A stretch of DNA of 64,000 bases from Sphingomonas naphthae. Its GTDB lineage: Bacteria; Pseudomonadota; Alphaproteobacteria; Sphingomonadales; Sphingomonadaceae. The notes under the pieces were generated by a model. That model saw only the letters and a list, made by a program, of their open reading frames with translations, did not search any database and was not told the origin of the DNA. Each line of letters opens with the position of its first letter. Within the stretch, counting starts at the first letter, position 1. The stretch is from contig NZ_CP117411.1 of assembly GCF_028607085.1 (NCBI RefSeq), positions 2,604,001 through 2,668,000 of the forward strand. The letters run 5' to 3'. Positions 31,622 to 42,046 of this stretch are shown piece after piece. Position numbers and translations under genes: made by a program.

Positions 31622-32506
31622 ATGCCCAGTCTTAAGAGCCTCAAGGTCCGCATCACCTCGGTGAAGTCGACGCAGAAGATCACCAAGGCGATGAAGATGG
31701 TCGCCGCCGCCAAGCTGCGCCGCGCGCAGATGGCCGCCGAAGCCGGCCGCCCCTATGCCGAGCGCCTCAACGCGGTGATGGCGAGCCTCGCCGCCAAGGT
31801 GCAGATCGGGCCGAACAGCCCGAAGCTGATCGCCGGCACCGGCGCCGACAAGCGCCACCTGCTGGTCGTCGCCACCTCCGAGCGGGGCCTGGCGGGCGCG
31901 TTCAACACCAATATCGTCCGCGCCGCGCGCAAGAAAGCCGAAGAGCTGATCGCGCAGGGCAAGGATGTGAAATTCTACCTGATCGGCAAGAAGGGCCGTG
32001 GCCCGCTCAACCGCTTCTTCCCCGGCCGGATCGTGCATCAGGTCGATCAGACCCACATCAAGACCGTCGGCTTCGGCGACGCGCTGGAAGTGGCCAGGGA
32101 TCTGACCGCGCGGTTCGAGGCAGGCGAATATGACATCGCCCACCTCTTCTACGCCCGCTTCCGATCGGCGCTGGTGCAGGAGCCGACCGAGCAGCAGATC
32201 ATCCCGGTGTCGATCCCGGCCGTGACCGGCACGGTGGACGCGGGCGCCTCGGCGGTGGTGGAATATGAGCCCGACGAGGAGACGATCCTGGCCGAGCTGC
32301 TGCCGCGCAACGTGGCGGTGCAGCTGTTCCGCGCGATGCTGGAGAATGCCGCGTCCGAGCAGGGCAGCCGCATGACCGCGATGGACAATGCGACGCGCAA
32401 CGCCGGCGACATGATCAAGCGCCTGACGATCCAGTACAACCGCACCCGCCAGGCCGCGATCACGACCGAACTGGTCGAGATCATCGCGGGCGCGGAGGCG
32501 CTGTAA
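31622..32506 (+). CDS. atpG: F1 ATP synthase gamma subunit
   Basis: 294 residues, starting [20 protein letters not shown], with [16 protein letters not shown] and the C-terminal [19 protein letters not shown] and [23 protein letters not shown]. Central rotating stalk. It is followed by 111 nt that carry a REP-like hairpin before atpD. Confidence 0.96.
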   Translation: MPSLKSLKVRITSVKSTQKITKAMKMVAAAKLRRAQMAAEAGRPYAERLNAVMASLAAKVQIGPNSPKLIAGTGADKRHLLVVATSERGLAGAFNTNIVRAARKKAEELIAQGKDVKFYLIGKKGRGPLNRFFPGRIVHQVDQTHIKTVGFGDALEVARDLTARFEAGEYDIAHLFYARFRSALVQEPTEQQIIPVSIPAVTGTVDAGASAVVEYEPDEETILAELLPRNVAVQLFRAMLENAASEQGSRMTAMDNATRNAGDMIKRLTIQYNRTRQAAITTELVEIIAGAEAL

Positions 32507-32514
32507 GAGTTTTA

Positions 32515-34262
<1,748 letters not shown>

Positions 34263-34263
<1 letters not shown>

Positions 34264-34526
34264 TGGCGCTCCACTTCGAACTCGTCACGCCCGAGAAGCT
34301 CCTCCGTTCGGAGGACGTGCATATGGTCGTGGTGCCCGGCACCGAGGGGGACTTCGGCGTGCTGGCGGGCCATGCGCCCTTCATGTCGATCATCCGCAAT
34401 GGGGATCTGACGATCTATTCCGGCCCCAACAGCATCTCGGGCCGCATCCATGTGGAAGGCGGTTTCGCCGAAGTCAGCGAGAAGGGCCTGACGGTCCTCG
34501 CCGAGAAGGCGACCGAAGCGGCGTGA
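34263..34526 (+). CDS. atpC: F1 ATP synthase epsilon subunit, N-terminal domain only
   Basis: 87 residues, starting [20 protein letters not shown] with the usual [20 protein letters not shown] and [20 protein letters not shown]. That is the whole beta-sandwich, but the C-terminal two-helix domain (usually 45-50 more residues) is absent. The ORF ends naturally and overlaps the next gene by 4 nt, so it is not an obvious truncation by mutation. A GTG one codon earlier is an alternative start. Confidence 0.93.
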
Positions 34527-35155
34527 TCGCGCGCGGCGCCGCGACGGCCTTCCTGGCCCTCGCCGCCGCGTCCGCCCCCTATGCGGCGGCCTTGGCCGCT
34601 GCCAGCGACATCTCCGATGCGGCAGTCCCTGCCCCGTCCAGCGACATTCCCGAGAGCGACCGGACCCGGGAGGCGGTGTCCGTGGCGATCGCCGCGTGCG
34701 AGACGTGGCTGTTGCATCCCTCGACCTGGTCGGAGGGGATCGATCGCTTCCCCGCGCGCGCCAATCTGGCCGCCAAGGGGCTGGTGGCGGTGGCATCCGT
34801 GCCCGACGCCGCCTTGCCCCCGCCCGAGGCGCGGCAGGCGCTGCATTACTGGCGGGTCGCGGCGGGCGACGGCGGGGTGTTCGTCGTCACATCCGACAAG
34901 CAACCGATCTGCCATGCCACGGGCGGTGGATCGCAGGATTTTCAGCCGGCGATCGAGGCGGTGCTGGCATCGGCGATCTTCCAGCTCGATTGGGTCGGCG
35001 GCGGCGAGGACGTGGCGGGCGACATGCGATCGGGCCGCTATAATTACCGGGTCGATCGCATCATGGAGATGCTGGTGTCGCGCGCCACAACGGCGCAGGC
35101 GCGCACGGACCGGCCGCAACTGGTGCTGACCGCCCAATATGCCATCGGGCGTTAA
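34523..35155 (+). CDS. Exported protein of unknown function coupled to atpC
   Basis: 210 residues from a GTG at 34523 that overlaps the atpC stop (GTGA). Residues 4-27 form a signal peptide ([21 protein letters not shown]). The mature part has [18 protein letters not shown] and [20 protein letters not shown] with two cysteines and no recognised domain. Being last in the atp unit suggests co-transcription, not necessarily shared function. Confidence 0.72.
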   Translation: MIARGAATAFLALAAASAPYAAALAAASDISDAAVPAPSSDIPESDRTREAVSVAIAACETWLLHPSTWSEGIDRFPARANLAAKGLVAVASVPDAALPPPEARQALHYWRVAAGDGGVFVVTSDKQPICHATGGGSQDFQPAIEAVLASAIFQLDWVGGGEDVAGDMRSGRYNYRVDRIMEMLVSRATTAQARTDRPQLVLTAQYAIGR

Positions 35156-35235
35156 GCCCGGCCTGCCCCGATCGCCGTCAGCGGGCTGGCGGGGAGCCGA
35201 TCAGGGCCTATCGGTGCCAAATCGGATCATGACAA

Positions 35236-35267
35236 ACCGTCGCCCCGGCGCAGGCCGGGGCGACGGT
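35236..35267. terminator. Bidirectional hairpin between convergent units
   Basis: A 14-bp perfect stem (ACCGTCGCCCCGGC with its complement) and a GCAG loop separate the atp unit from the converging dipeptidase gene. There is no T-run, but the location fits a shared terminator. The sequence also belongs to the REP-like CCCCGGC family seen elsewhere in the window. Confidence 0.6.
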
Positions 35268-35275
35268 CACAGGGG

Positions 35276-36523
35276 TTACGACTTGGCGGCCGCGCCCTTC
35301 GCGTAGATTTCTGCCGCCTTCAGCACGCGCAGCACATTGCCCGACCAGATGTTGGCCAGATCCTTGTCGCTGTAGCCGGCGGCCTTGATGACGGCGGTGA
35401 TCTTGGGGATGTCGGTCACGTCCTCCATGCCGATCACGCCGCCGCCGCCGTCCCAGTCGAGGCCGATGCCGACATGCTCCGGGCCGACCAGCTTCAGCGC
35501 GTGGAGCAGATGCTTGGCGAACATGTCGAAATCGGGCCGGCTGCCGGGATATTTGGCGAGGATCGCGCGGCGCTCCTTCATCAGCGCGGCGACCTCGGCG
35601 GGCGGCAGATCGCGGCGGTTGCCGACCTTGGCCATCAGCGCCTTCATCTCGGCATCGCGCGCCGGGCTCGCGACGGCCTTGGCGATATAGTCGCCATAGC
35701 TGTTGATCTGGATGACCCCGCCCTTGGCCGCCAGCGCCTTCAGCCGCGCGTCATCGACGTTGCGGGGGTGATCGTAGACCGCCTTGCAGCCCGAGTGGGA
35801 GAGGATGATCGGGGTGGCCGACAGGGCCAGCATCTGATCGAGCACGTCATCCGACGAATGGCTCGCGTCGAGGATCATCCCCAGCCGGTTTGCCTCCGCC
35901 ACGAACGCCTTCCCCGCCGGGCTGAGACCATGCCATTCGAGCCCGGCCGGATCGGTCGAGCTGTCCGCCCAGTCGTTATTGCGGAAATGCGCCGGGCCGA
36001 TCATCCGCACGCCGAATTTGTAGAAGGTCGCCATCAGGCCGATGTCGCCCGACAGCGGATAGCTGTTCTCGATGCTCTGGTAGACGATCACCTTGCCCTT
36101 GGCGGCGATGCGCGCGGCATCGTCGGCGGTGAAGGCCAGTTCCATCCGGTCGGGATGGGCCGCGACCATCTCGCGGATGTCCATCGCGCGGACGAGCGCG
36201 GCTTCGCGCGCGGCGCGGATGCCCTCCGGCGTGCGCGGGCCCTGGGCGGTGTAGATGGCGAAGAAGCCGCCATCGAGCCCGCCCTTGGCCATGCGCGGCA
36301 GATCGACCTGGCTGAAATCCTCATGCCCGTCGTGCCCGGCCGTGAAATCCCAGCCCGGCCGGCTGAAATTGGCCGGCGTATCGAGATGGGTGTCGAGCGT
36401 GATGAGCTTCTGGTGGAGCGCCATCACCGCCGGGCTCACCACCGGCCCCGGCCCGGCCGCCGCCGGCATCGCCACCGATGCCGCCAGCGTTACGCACAAA
36501 GCTACAAACGACTTCACTCGCAT
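35276..36523 (-). CDS. Exported membrane dipeptidase (peptidase M19)
   Basis: 415 residues. Signal peptide (VKSFVALCVTLAASVAMPAAA), then the M19 zinc site: HLD in TLDTHLDTPANF, Glu in VYQSIENSYPLSGD, His in LDASHSSDD and ILSHSGCKAVYDHPRN, and Asp in IGLDWDGGGG. Family members cleave dipeptides, including D-amino-acid-containing ones. The start overlaps the TonB receptor stop by one base (TGATG), so the two form an operon. Confidence 0.9.
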   Translation of the reverse strand: MRVKSFVALCVTLAASVAMPAAAGPGPVVSPAVMALHQKLITLDTHLDTPANFSRPGWDFTAGHDGHEDFSQVDLPRMAKGGLDGGFFAIYTAQGPRTPEGIRAAREAALVRAMDIREMVAAHPDRMELAFTADDAARIAAKGKVIVYQSIENSYPLSGDIGLMATFYKFGVRMIGPAHFRNNDWADSSTDPAGLEWHGLSPAGKAFVAEANRLGMILDASHSSDDVLDQMLALSATPIILSHSGCKAVYDHPRNVDDARLKALAAKGGVIQINSYGDYIAKAVASPARDAEMKALMAKVGNRRDLPPAEVAALMKERRAILAKYPGSRPDFDMFAKHLLHALKLVGPEHVGIGLDWDGGGGVIGMEDVTDIPKITAVIKAAGYSDKDLANIWSGNVLRVLKAAEIYAKGAAAKS

Positions 36524-38841
36524 CAGATCTTCCCCGTGAGCGTCAGCTGGAACGTGCGATCGGGCCCGGGACGGAAGGTCGCCAGCGTGTTGATGGTGGT
36601 GTTGATCGTGCCGAGATAATCCTTGTTGAAGATATTATCGACGTTGAAGCGCAGCCGCGCCTGCTTGAGGAAGCCGAGGTCCAGCCCCTCGCCCAGATCC
36701 ACATAGGCGCTGGTGACGATATAATCCTTGGTCAGCTCGCTGTTGACGAAATTGCTGTAGCGGCTGCTGAGGTAGCGCGCCGAGAAATTGGCGACGAGCC
36801 ACGGCGCGGGCTCCACCGTCACGCCCGACTGGACCAGCCACTTGGCGTTGTCCGGCACGCGCTTGCCCTTGATGACGAAGGTCGAGAAATTGTCCTGGAA
36901 TTTCGCGATGTTGTAGGTGACGTTGGTGTTGAAATAGGCCAGCCCGTTCAGCACGTTGGGCTTGAACGTGCCGCTGAATTCGGCGCCATAGGATTTCACC
37001 CCGCCGACATTCTGGAAGAAGGTCTCGGTCGTCGTCGATCCCGGCACGATCGAGGCGAAGGATTGCAGGCGGTTGTCGAACGCGGTGTAGAAGCCGGCCA
37101 GCGCCAGGTTGAACTGGGCGCGGTTGGTGCGGAAGCCGATCTCGTAATTCTTCGCGGTCTCGGGCTTGGGGCCGGTCACCAGCGGGCTGGCGGCCGAGAA
37201 GATGTCGTCGGCGCCGCGCGGCAGGGCCATATTCTCCGCATAGGAGGCGAAGATCTGCTCACGCGCGGTGAGGTTGAAGACCACGCCAGCCTGCGGGAGG
37301 AAATAATCCTTCCAGCGGTCGTTCAGCTGCGGCGTGCGGCGGTTGATATAGTCCGCCGGGTTGCGATAGCCGTAGATCTTGAAGCCCACGTCGAGCGTCT
37401 TGAAGCCCAGCTCGACCTTCAGCCGATCCTCGACGAAGCCCAGGGTCGCCTTGGCGAACAGCTGGATCGTCTCCCGCTTGGAGCGGTAATCGCGCTGGAG
37501 GTGGACCGGCTCGTTGAGCAGCGGCTCGCCATCCGGGCTGCCGCCGACCTGGTTGTAGCGCGCCTGGGTGCGGTGATAATCGTCGGTCTCGGCCCAGAAG
37601 CCGGCCTCCAGCTTGTGCGCACCGAAATCCCAGGTGGCATTGCCGGTTATGCCCTGCCGCGTGCCATCGATGCCCGACAGGCCATATTGCAGGCCCTTCG
37701 GCGCGGTGAGCCCCGCCACGATCAGCCGCTCGGCGTTATAGCTGGCGAGCGAGGTGGCATAAGCCTCGGGCGACACGCCGTAGCCCTTCTTGTCCTCCCA
37801 ATAGCCGGTCACCGCGAAGCTCAGCGCGTCGGTGATGCCGAAGCGGCCAGCCAGGCTGTAGAGCCGATCGTTGCGCGAGTTGATCGCCTGCTTGAAATAT
37901 TGGTTATAGCCGGTGTTGGAGTAGGTGATCCCCGGCGTCGTCACCGGCAGCACCGGCACCGTGCCGAGATAGGCGAAATAGCGCCCCGATCGGCCGAAAA
38001 GCGGATCGGATCCCGGAACGCCGGCATATTGCGCCTTGGTGATCGCCGGGCTGTCGTAGTCGAAATAATCGTTGTCGAGGAAGCTGAAGGTGATGTCCGA
38101 CCTGTCGTCGATCTCGTAGCGGACCTTCGCCTCGATATGCTCGCGATCGATCGTGCCGGGGCCACGCCAGACGTTGGCGTCCAGCTTCGATCGGCTGATG
38201 AAGGCCGAGAAGCCGTTCCAGGTGCCCGTGTCGAGGCGGATGTAGCTGCGGCGCTGGTGATCGCTGCCGATCGTATATTGCGCCATCACGCCCAGATCGG
38301 CCTCCGGCTTGGTGGTGATATATTGCACGATCGGGCCGAGCGAGGCGTAGCTGGGCAGTGCCGCGTCGCCCGCGCCCTGGCTGGCCGTGACCCGCTGGAG
38401 ATTCTCGTTCTCGACATAGCGGAAGATCGGGCTGCCGCCGAACTGGTCGCTGCGGCCCATCGGCACGCCATCGAGCAGGAAGCCGATCTGCTGGAAGTTG
38501 AAGGCGCGCACGAATACCGAATTGCCGAATTCATACATGCCGAGCGCGTCGTTCGCCTGTACGTTGAAGCCGGGCAGGCTCTCCAGCATCTTCAGGCCGG
38601 AAATGCCGGCGGGGGCGGAGAGCAGGGCCTCGCGCGTGATCGAGATGGTGTTGCGCGTCTGATCGGTGCCGATCGCGACCGATGCCTCGGACGCGCGGCG
38701 GCCGGTGACGACCAGTTCGGTGCTGGGCTCCTCGGCGGTTTCGGCGGGGGCGGGCGGCGGGGTCTGCGCGAAGGCGGGGGCGGCGATGCTCGCGGCGGCC
38801 AGCGCAAGGATCGATGTGAGACGGCGTGACGAAACGAACAT
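36523..38841 (-). CDS. TonB-dependent outer membrane receptor
   Basis: 772 residues. Signal peptide ending APAFAQ, a TonB-box-like ELVVTGRR near residue 42, the plug domain (LESLPGFNVQANDALGMY, VFVRAFNFQQIGFLLDGV) and a long beta-barrel with alternating aromatic strands up to DRTFQLTLTGKI. The C-terminal residue is Ile rather than the usual Phe. Pairing with the M19 dipeptidase suggests uptake of a peptide-like compound. The start at 38841 follows homologues; an ATG 102 nt upstream exists. Confidence 0.9.
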   Translation of the reverse strand: MFVSSRRLTSILALAAASIAAPAFAQTPPPAPAETAEEPSTELVVTGRRASEASVAIGTDQTRNTISITREALLSAPAGISGLKMLESLPGFNVQANDALGMYEFGNSVFVRAFNFQQIGFLLDGVPMGRSDQFGGSPIFRYVENENLQRVTASQGAGDAALPSYASLGPIVQYITTKPEADLGVMAQYTIGSDHQRRSYIRLDTGTWNGFSAFISRSKLDANVWRGPGTIDREHIEAKVRYEIDDRSDITFSFLDNDYFDYDSPAITKAQYAGVPGSDPLFGRSGRYFAYLGTVPVLPVTTPGITYSNTGYNQYFKQAINSRNDRLYSLAGRFGITDALSFAVTGYWEDKKGYGVSPEAYATSLASYNAERLIVAGLTAPKGLQYGLSGIDGTRQGITGNATWDFGAHKLEAGFWAETDDYHRTQARYNQVGGSPDGEPLLNEPVHLQRDYRSKRETIQLFAKATLGFVEDRLKVELGFKTLDVGFKIYGYRNPADYINRRTPQLNDRWKDYFLPQAGVVFNLTAREQIFASYAENMALPRGADDIFSAASPLVTGPKPETAKNYEIGFRTNRAQFNLALAGFYTAFDNRLQSFASIVPGSTTTETFFQNVGGVKSYGAEFSGTFKPNVLNGLAYFNTNVTYNIAKFQDNFSTFVIKGKRVPDNAKWLVQSGVTVEPAPWLVANFSARYLSSRYSNFVNSELTKDYIVTSAYVDLGEGLDLGFLKQARLRFNVDNIFNKDYLGTINTTINTLATFRPGPDRTFQLTLTGKI

Positions 38842-38906
38842 GGCTGGCCCCTCGAGAATTGGTCCTGCCCTTGGCCATCCTCCGGGTCGCTCTGCGGCGC
38901 CGCTCC

Positions 38907-39018
38907 TGTGACAGATATGTGACCGATCGGTATAGAAGCGCAACCGTAACGATGATGCGCGTGGTCGCGACGCCCAACCTGTGACGGAAAAGCCGCACTT
39001 TTCCGTTCATCGTGTGAC
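38907..39018. promoter_or_regulatory. Cluster of four TGTGAC elements upstream of the TonB receptor
   Basis: TGTGAC occurs on the plus strand at 38907, 38918, 38980 and 39013. The first two are 11 nt apart (one helical turn) and the last two 33 nt apart. The region is between two minus-strand genes. It may be a regulator-binding array; half sites resemble CRP-type TGTGA but no inverted partner is present. Confidence 0.35.
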
Positions 39019-39023
39019 GGCGA

Positions 39024-39812
39024 TCAGGGGCCGAACGGCGGCGGAGCCGGCGGAAAGGCGAGCGGCGGCACGGCCGCTCCCGGCGAACCGGAGGTGACCG
39101 CGCGGTAGACGGCCAGGCCCGGCGCGCTGAAGGCGATCAGGTCGATCGCGATCTGGATGACGAGGATCGTACCCGCCCCCCACAGCCAGGCGCGATGGAC
39201 GCGGCCGGTGCGGCGGCGATCGGCGATCATGCCGGCGAGCGGGAACAGCATGACCGCCACGAAGACGCCCCACCCCGCCCAGGGGATCATCAGCGGCATC
39301 GGCAGCAGACGACCGAGGCCGGGGCCCGTCAGGATCGCCATGCCGCAGAACAGTAGCCGCCGATGCCAGTCGGTCCGCCGCCGCATCGCGATCGCCGCCG
39401 CCGTCAGCCCGCCGAAGGCCAGCACGGTCAGCGAGTTCATGAAGAGGAAGTAATTGGGCTGGAAGAAGAAGGGCGCCCCGCCCCGCCGGACCATCATCGC
39501 CGTGGTATAGATGCCGACGACGACCACCGCCGCCGCCCAGCCCGCGCCGATCCACCCGAGCCGGCGATGCAGCGCGCTGGAACCGCTCGCCGCCAGCGCC
39601 GCCTGCGCCACGAAGAAGAAGGTCCAGCCGAAGAACAGCAGGGCATGGATATGGATCGCCACCGGGACGGCGAACGAGGATCGCCCCATCGCCAGTTGGG
39701 TCGAAAAGCCCGCGACGATCACCGCCGCCATCACGATCGCCCCGATCAGGAAGAACCGCGCATCCCCCGCCTGCCGCGCCCGCCCCGCCATCGTCGCCAT
39801 GGTCGCCCCCAT
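39024..39812 (-). CDS. Unknown seven-helix membrane protein
   Basis: 262 residues, about seven hydrophobic helices. Conserved-looking histidines sit at helix ends: AIHIHALLFFGWTFFF near residue 52, LHRRLGWIG near residue 82, DWHRRLLFC near residue 148 and RVHRAWLWG near residue 205. The pattern is reminiscent of small haem or quinone-binding membrane proteins, but no family was recognised. The C-terminus is Pro-rich. Met5 is an alternative start. Confidence 0.72.
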   Translation of the reverse strand: MGATMATMAGRARQAGDARFFLIGAIVMAAVIVAGFSTQLAMGRSSFAVPVAIHIHALLFFGWTFFFVAQAALAASGSSALHRRLGWIGAGWAAAVVVVGIYTTAMMVRRGGAPFFFQPNYFLFMNSLTVLAFGGLTAAAIAMRRRTDWHRRLLFCGMAILTGPGLGRLLPMPLMIPWAGWGVFVAVMLFPLAGMIADRRRTGRVHRAWLWGAGTILVIQIAIDLIAFSAPGLAVYRAVTSGSPGAAVPPLAFPPAPPPFGP

Positions 39813-39925
39813 CGCTGTTGCTGGCGGAGGGTATCCGAAACTGTGAGAGGGTCAATCGAGCGTGGCCAATTCCTCGACGTCCGGCCGGATAATGCCGACG
39901 TGGGACGGTTCTTTCCGTCGTGGCT

Positions 39926-41983
39926 TTAGTTGAGACTGGTCAGCGCACCCGGCGTCAGCACCTGCGGCAGCACCTTGGGCTCCCCGCCGCCGGCCGGGTA
40001 ATAGAGGTAGAGCGGCACGCCCGACCGGCCGTGGCTCGCCAGGAAGCGGCCGATCGTGGCGTCGCCCGAGGTCCAGTCGCCGACCAGCACGGCGACATTC
40101 TTCGCCTTGAAGCTGTCGGCCACGTCGGCGCGCTCGATCGAGGTCTTTTCGTTGACCTTGCAGGTGAGGCACCAGTCGGCGGTGAAGTAAGCGAACACCG
40201 GCCGCCCCTCGGCGCGGAGGGCGGCGAGGCGGGCTTCGCTGAAGGGTTCGGTGCCCATGGCGACATCGGCCTTCGCGGCCTCGGCGGGCGCCTTGGGGAC
40301 GATCGCGAGGGCGGCAAGGGCGAGGGCGGCGGCGGGGAGCGCGGGCCACCAGGCGCCGCCTTTGCCGCCTTGCTGGCGCCGGCCGACCCACCACAGGCCC
40401 AAGGCGAGCAGCAGCGCGGCGGCGAGGCCCAGGGTCATGCCGTCCACCCCGGCCTGCCGCCCGAGGATCCAGGCGAGACCGACGGCGGTGAGGAACATCG
40501 GGATCGACAGGATGTGCCGGAACGTATTCATCCACGCCCCCGGTTTGGGCAGCCGCCGCCGCAGCGCGGGGATGAAGCCGAGCGCGAGGAAGGGCAGCGC
40601 GAGGCCCAGCCCCAGCCCGGCGAAGATCGCGATCGCCGCCGCCGCCGGCAGCACCAGCGCCGCGCCGAGCGCCGCGCCCATGAACGGCCCGGTGCAGGGG
40701 GTGGCGACGAAGGCCGCCAGCGCGCCGGTCCAGAAGGCGCCGCCCGCGCCGTCCGCCGCCGCGAGCCGGCCGCCGGCGGAGAAAGTCGGCAGCTCGAACA
40801 GGCCCGCCAGATTGAGCGCGATGGCGGCGACGAGCAGCAGCAGCACGAGGATCACGCGGGCATCCTGCAACTGGAACGCCCAGCCCGCCGTCGCGCCCGC
40901 CGCGCGCAGCGCCAGCAGCGCCCCGCCGAGCGCCACGCAGACGAGAATCACGCCCGCCGCATAGGCCAGCGCCTCGATCCGCGCGCCGCGCTCGCTCTCG
41001 CCCTGCCGGACGAGGCTCATCGCCTTCAGGCTCAGGATCGGAAAGACGCAGGGCATGATGTTGAGCAGCAGCCCGCCGAGGATCGCCCCGCCCAGCGCGA
41101 GCAGGATGGTGACGGCCATGCCGCCTTCCCCCGCCGCCGCGCCTTCGCCCAGCGGCGTGCCGCCGGCCGGCACCGTGCCCGGCGTGGCGGTCAACTCGAG
41201 GCCCTGCCCCTCGCCGACGCGCAGCACGCCGGCGATGGTCTTGAGCGCGGCATCCGGGCCGGCCTTGGTCTCGATCACGAGCCGGTCGCCGTCGCGGGTC
41301 GCGGTCTGCGGCGCGGCATAATCGATCGCGCCATCGGTCAGCGGGAAGAAATAGGGGTCGGCGACCGAGGCCGAGGCGGGCAGCGGCACGCTGATACGGA
41401 TGCGGCCGTTTTCGATCTGGAAGGTGGCGGGGGAGCCCAGCGGCTTGGGCAGCGCGGCACGATAGCCGTCGAACTGCGCGACCGCCGCCGCCGAGGGTGC
41501 GCCCGTGCCGACGATCAGGTCGAGCGCCACCTCGGCGCTCGCCGGCACGCAAATCTCCTGCGTGCATTCGAGCCAGTCGACCTTGCCGCGCAGCGGCAGC
41601 AACGTCCCCACCGTCAGCGCCCTTGGCAGGGTCAGCGCGATCGGCTGGGCGTAATCGCCTTCATAGACGTAGTTCATCAGGCCGGAGATCAGCAGCGGAT
41701 GCGGCACCGGATATTGCAGGGGGCCGGCGGTGACGCCCTTCGGCAAAGTCCAGGCGATGCTGGTCTCGACCCCGCTGTCGCCGGGATTCTTCCAGTAACC
41801 GTGCCAGCCGGGTTCGGCCTTCATCACGAGCGCGAGGCTGACGGTCGAGCCCGGCGCGGGGGTGGCGTGTTCGGCCACGAGCGTCGGTTTGATGTGCGGC
41901 CCGGCCGCCCATGCGGGGGCGAGGCCGAGGATGGCCAGAAAAAGCGTCACAAACCGGAAACAGTGCATCGCCATCCGCTTCAT
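39926..41983 (-). CDS. DsbD/ScsB-like protein-disulfide reductase
   Basis: 685 residues. Signal peptide (FVTLFLAILGLAPAWA), an N-terminal periplasmic beta domain, a membrane domain of about eight helices with two buried cysteines (NIMPCVFPILSLKAM and VATPCTGPFMGAALGAAL) and a C-terminal thioredoxin domain with YFTADWCLTCKVNEK. Moves reducing power across the inner membrane. The long N-terminal domain fits ScsB/DsbD-II better than classical DsbD. Substrates unknown. Confidence 0.88.
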   Translation of the reverse strand: MKRMAMHCFRFVTLFLAILGLAPAWAAGPHIKPTLVAEHATPAPGSTVSLALVMKAEPGWHGYWKNPGDSGVETSIAWTLPKGVTAGPLQYPVPHPLLISGLMNYVYEGDYAQPIALTLPRALTVGTLLPLRGKVDWLECTQEICVPASAEVALDLIVGTGAPSAAAVAQFDGYRAALPKPLGSPATFQIENGRIRISVPLPASASVADPYFFPLTDGAIDYAAPQTATRDGDRLVIETKAGPDAALKTIAGVLRVGEGQGLELTATPGTVPAGGTPLGEGAAAGEGGMAVTILLALGGAILGGLLLNIMPCVFPILSLKAMSLVRQGESERGARIEALAYAAGVILVCVALGGALLALRAAGATAGWAFQLQDARVILVLLLLVAAIALNLAGLFELPTFSAGGRLAAADGAGGAFWTGALAAFVATPCTGPFMGAALGAALVLPAAAAIAIFAGLGLGLALPFLALGFIPALRRRLPKPGAWMNTFRHILSIPMFLTAVGLAWILGRQAGVDGMTLGLAAALLLALGLWWVGRRQQGGKGGAWWPALPAAALALAALAIVPKAPAEAAKADVAMGTEPFSEARLAALRAEGRPVFAYFTADWCLTCKVNEKTSIERADVADSFKAKNVAVLVGDWTSGDATIGRFLASHGRSGVPLYLYYPAGGGEPKVLPQVLTPGALTSLN

Positions 41984-42046
41984 CCAGAGCCTTGAACGTG
42001 CCTATATGGCGGCGGCCGGGCAAAGGCCAATTCCTCGGGAGCATCC

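Noticed and set aside
38907-38923. A CRP site upstream of the TonB receptor
   Set aside because: CRP needs an inverted TGTGA-n6-TCACA; here the hexamers are direct repeats with no complementary half.
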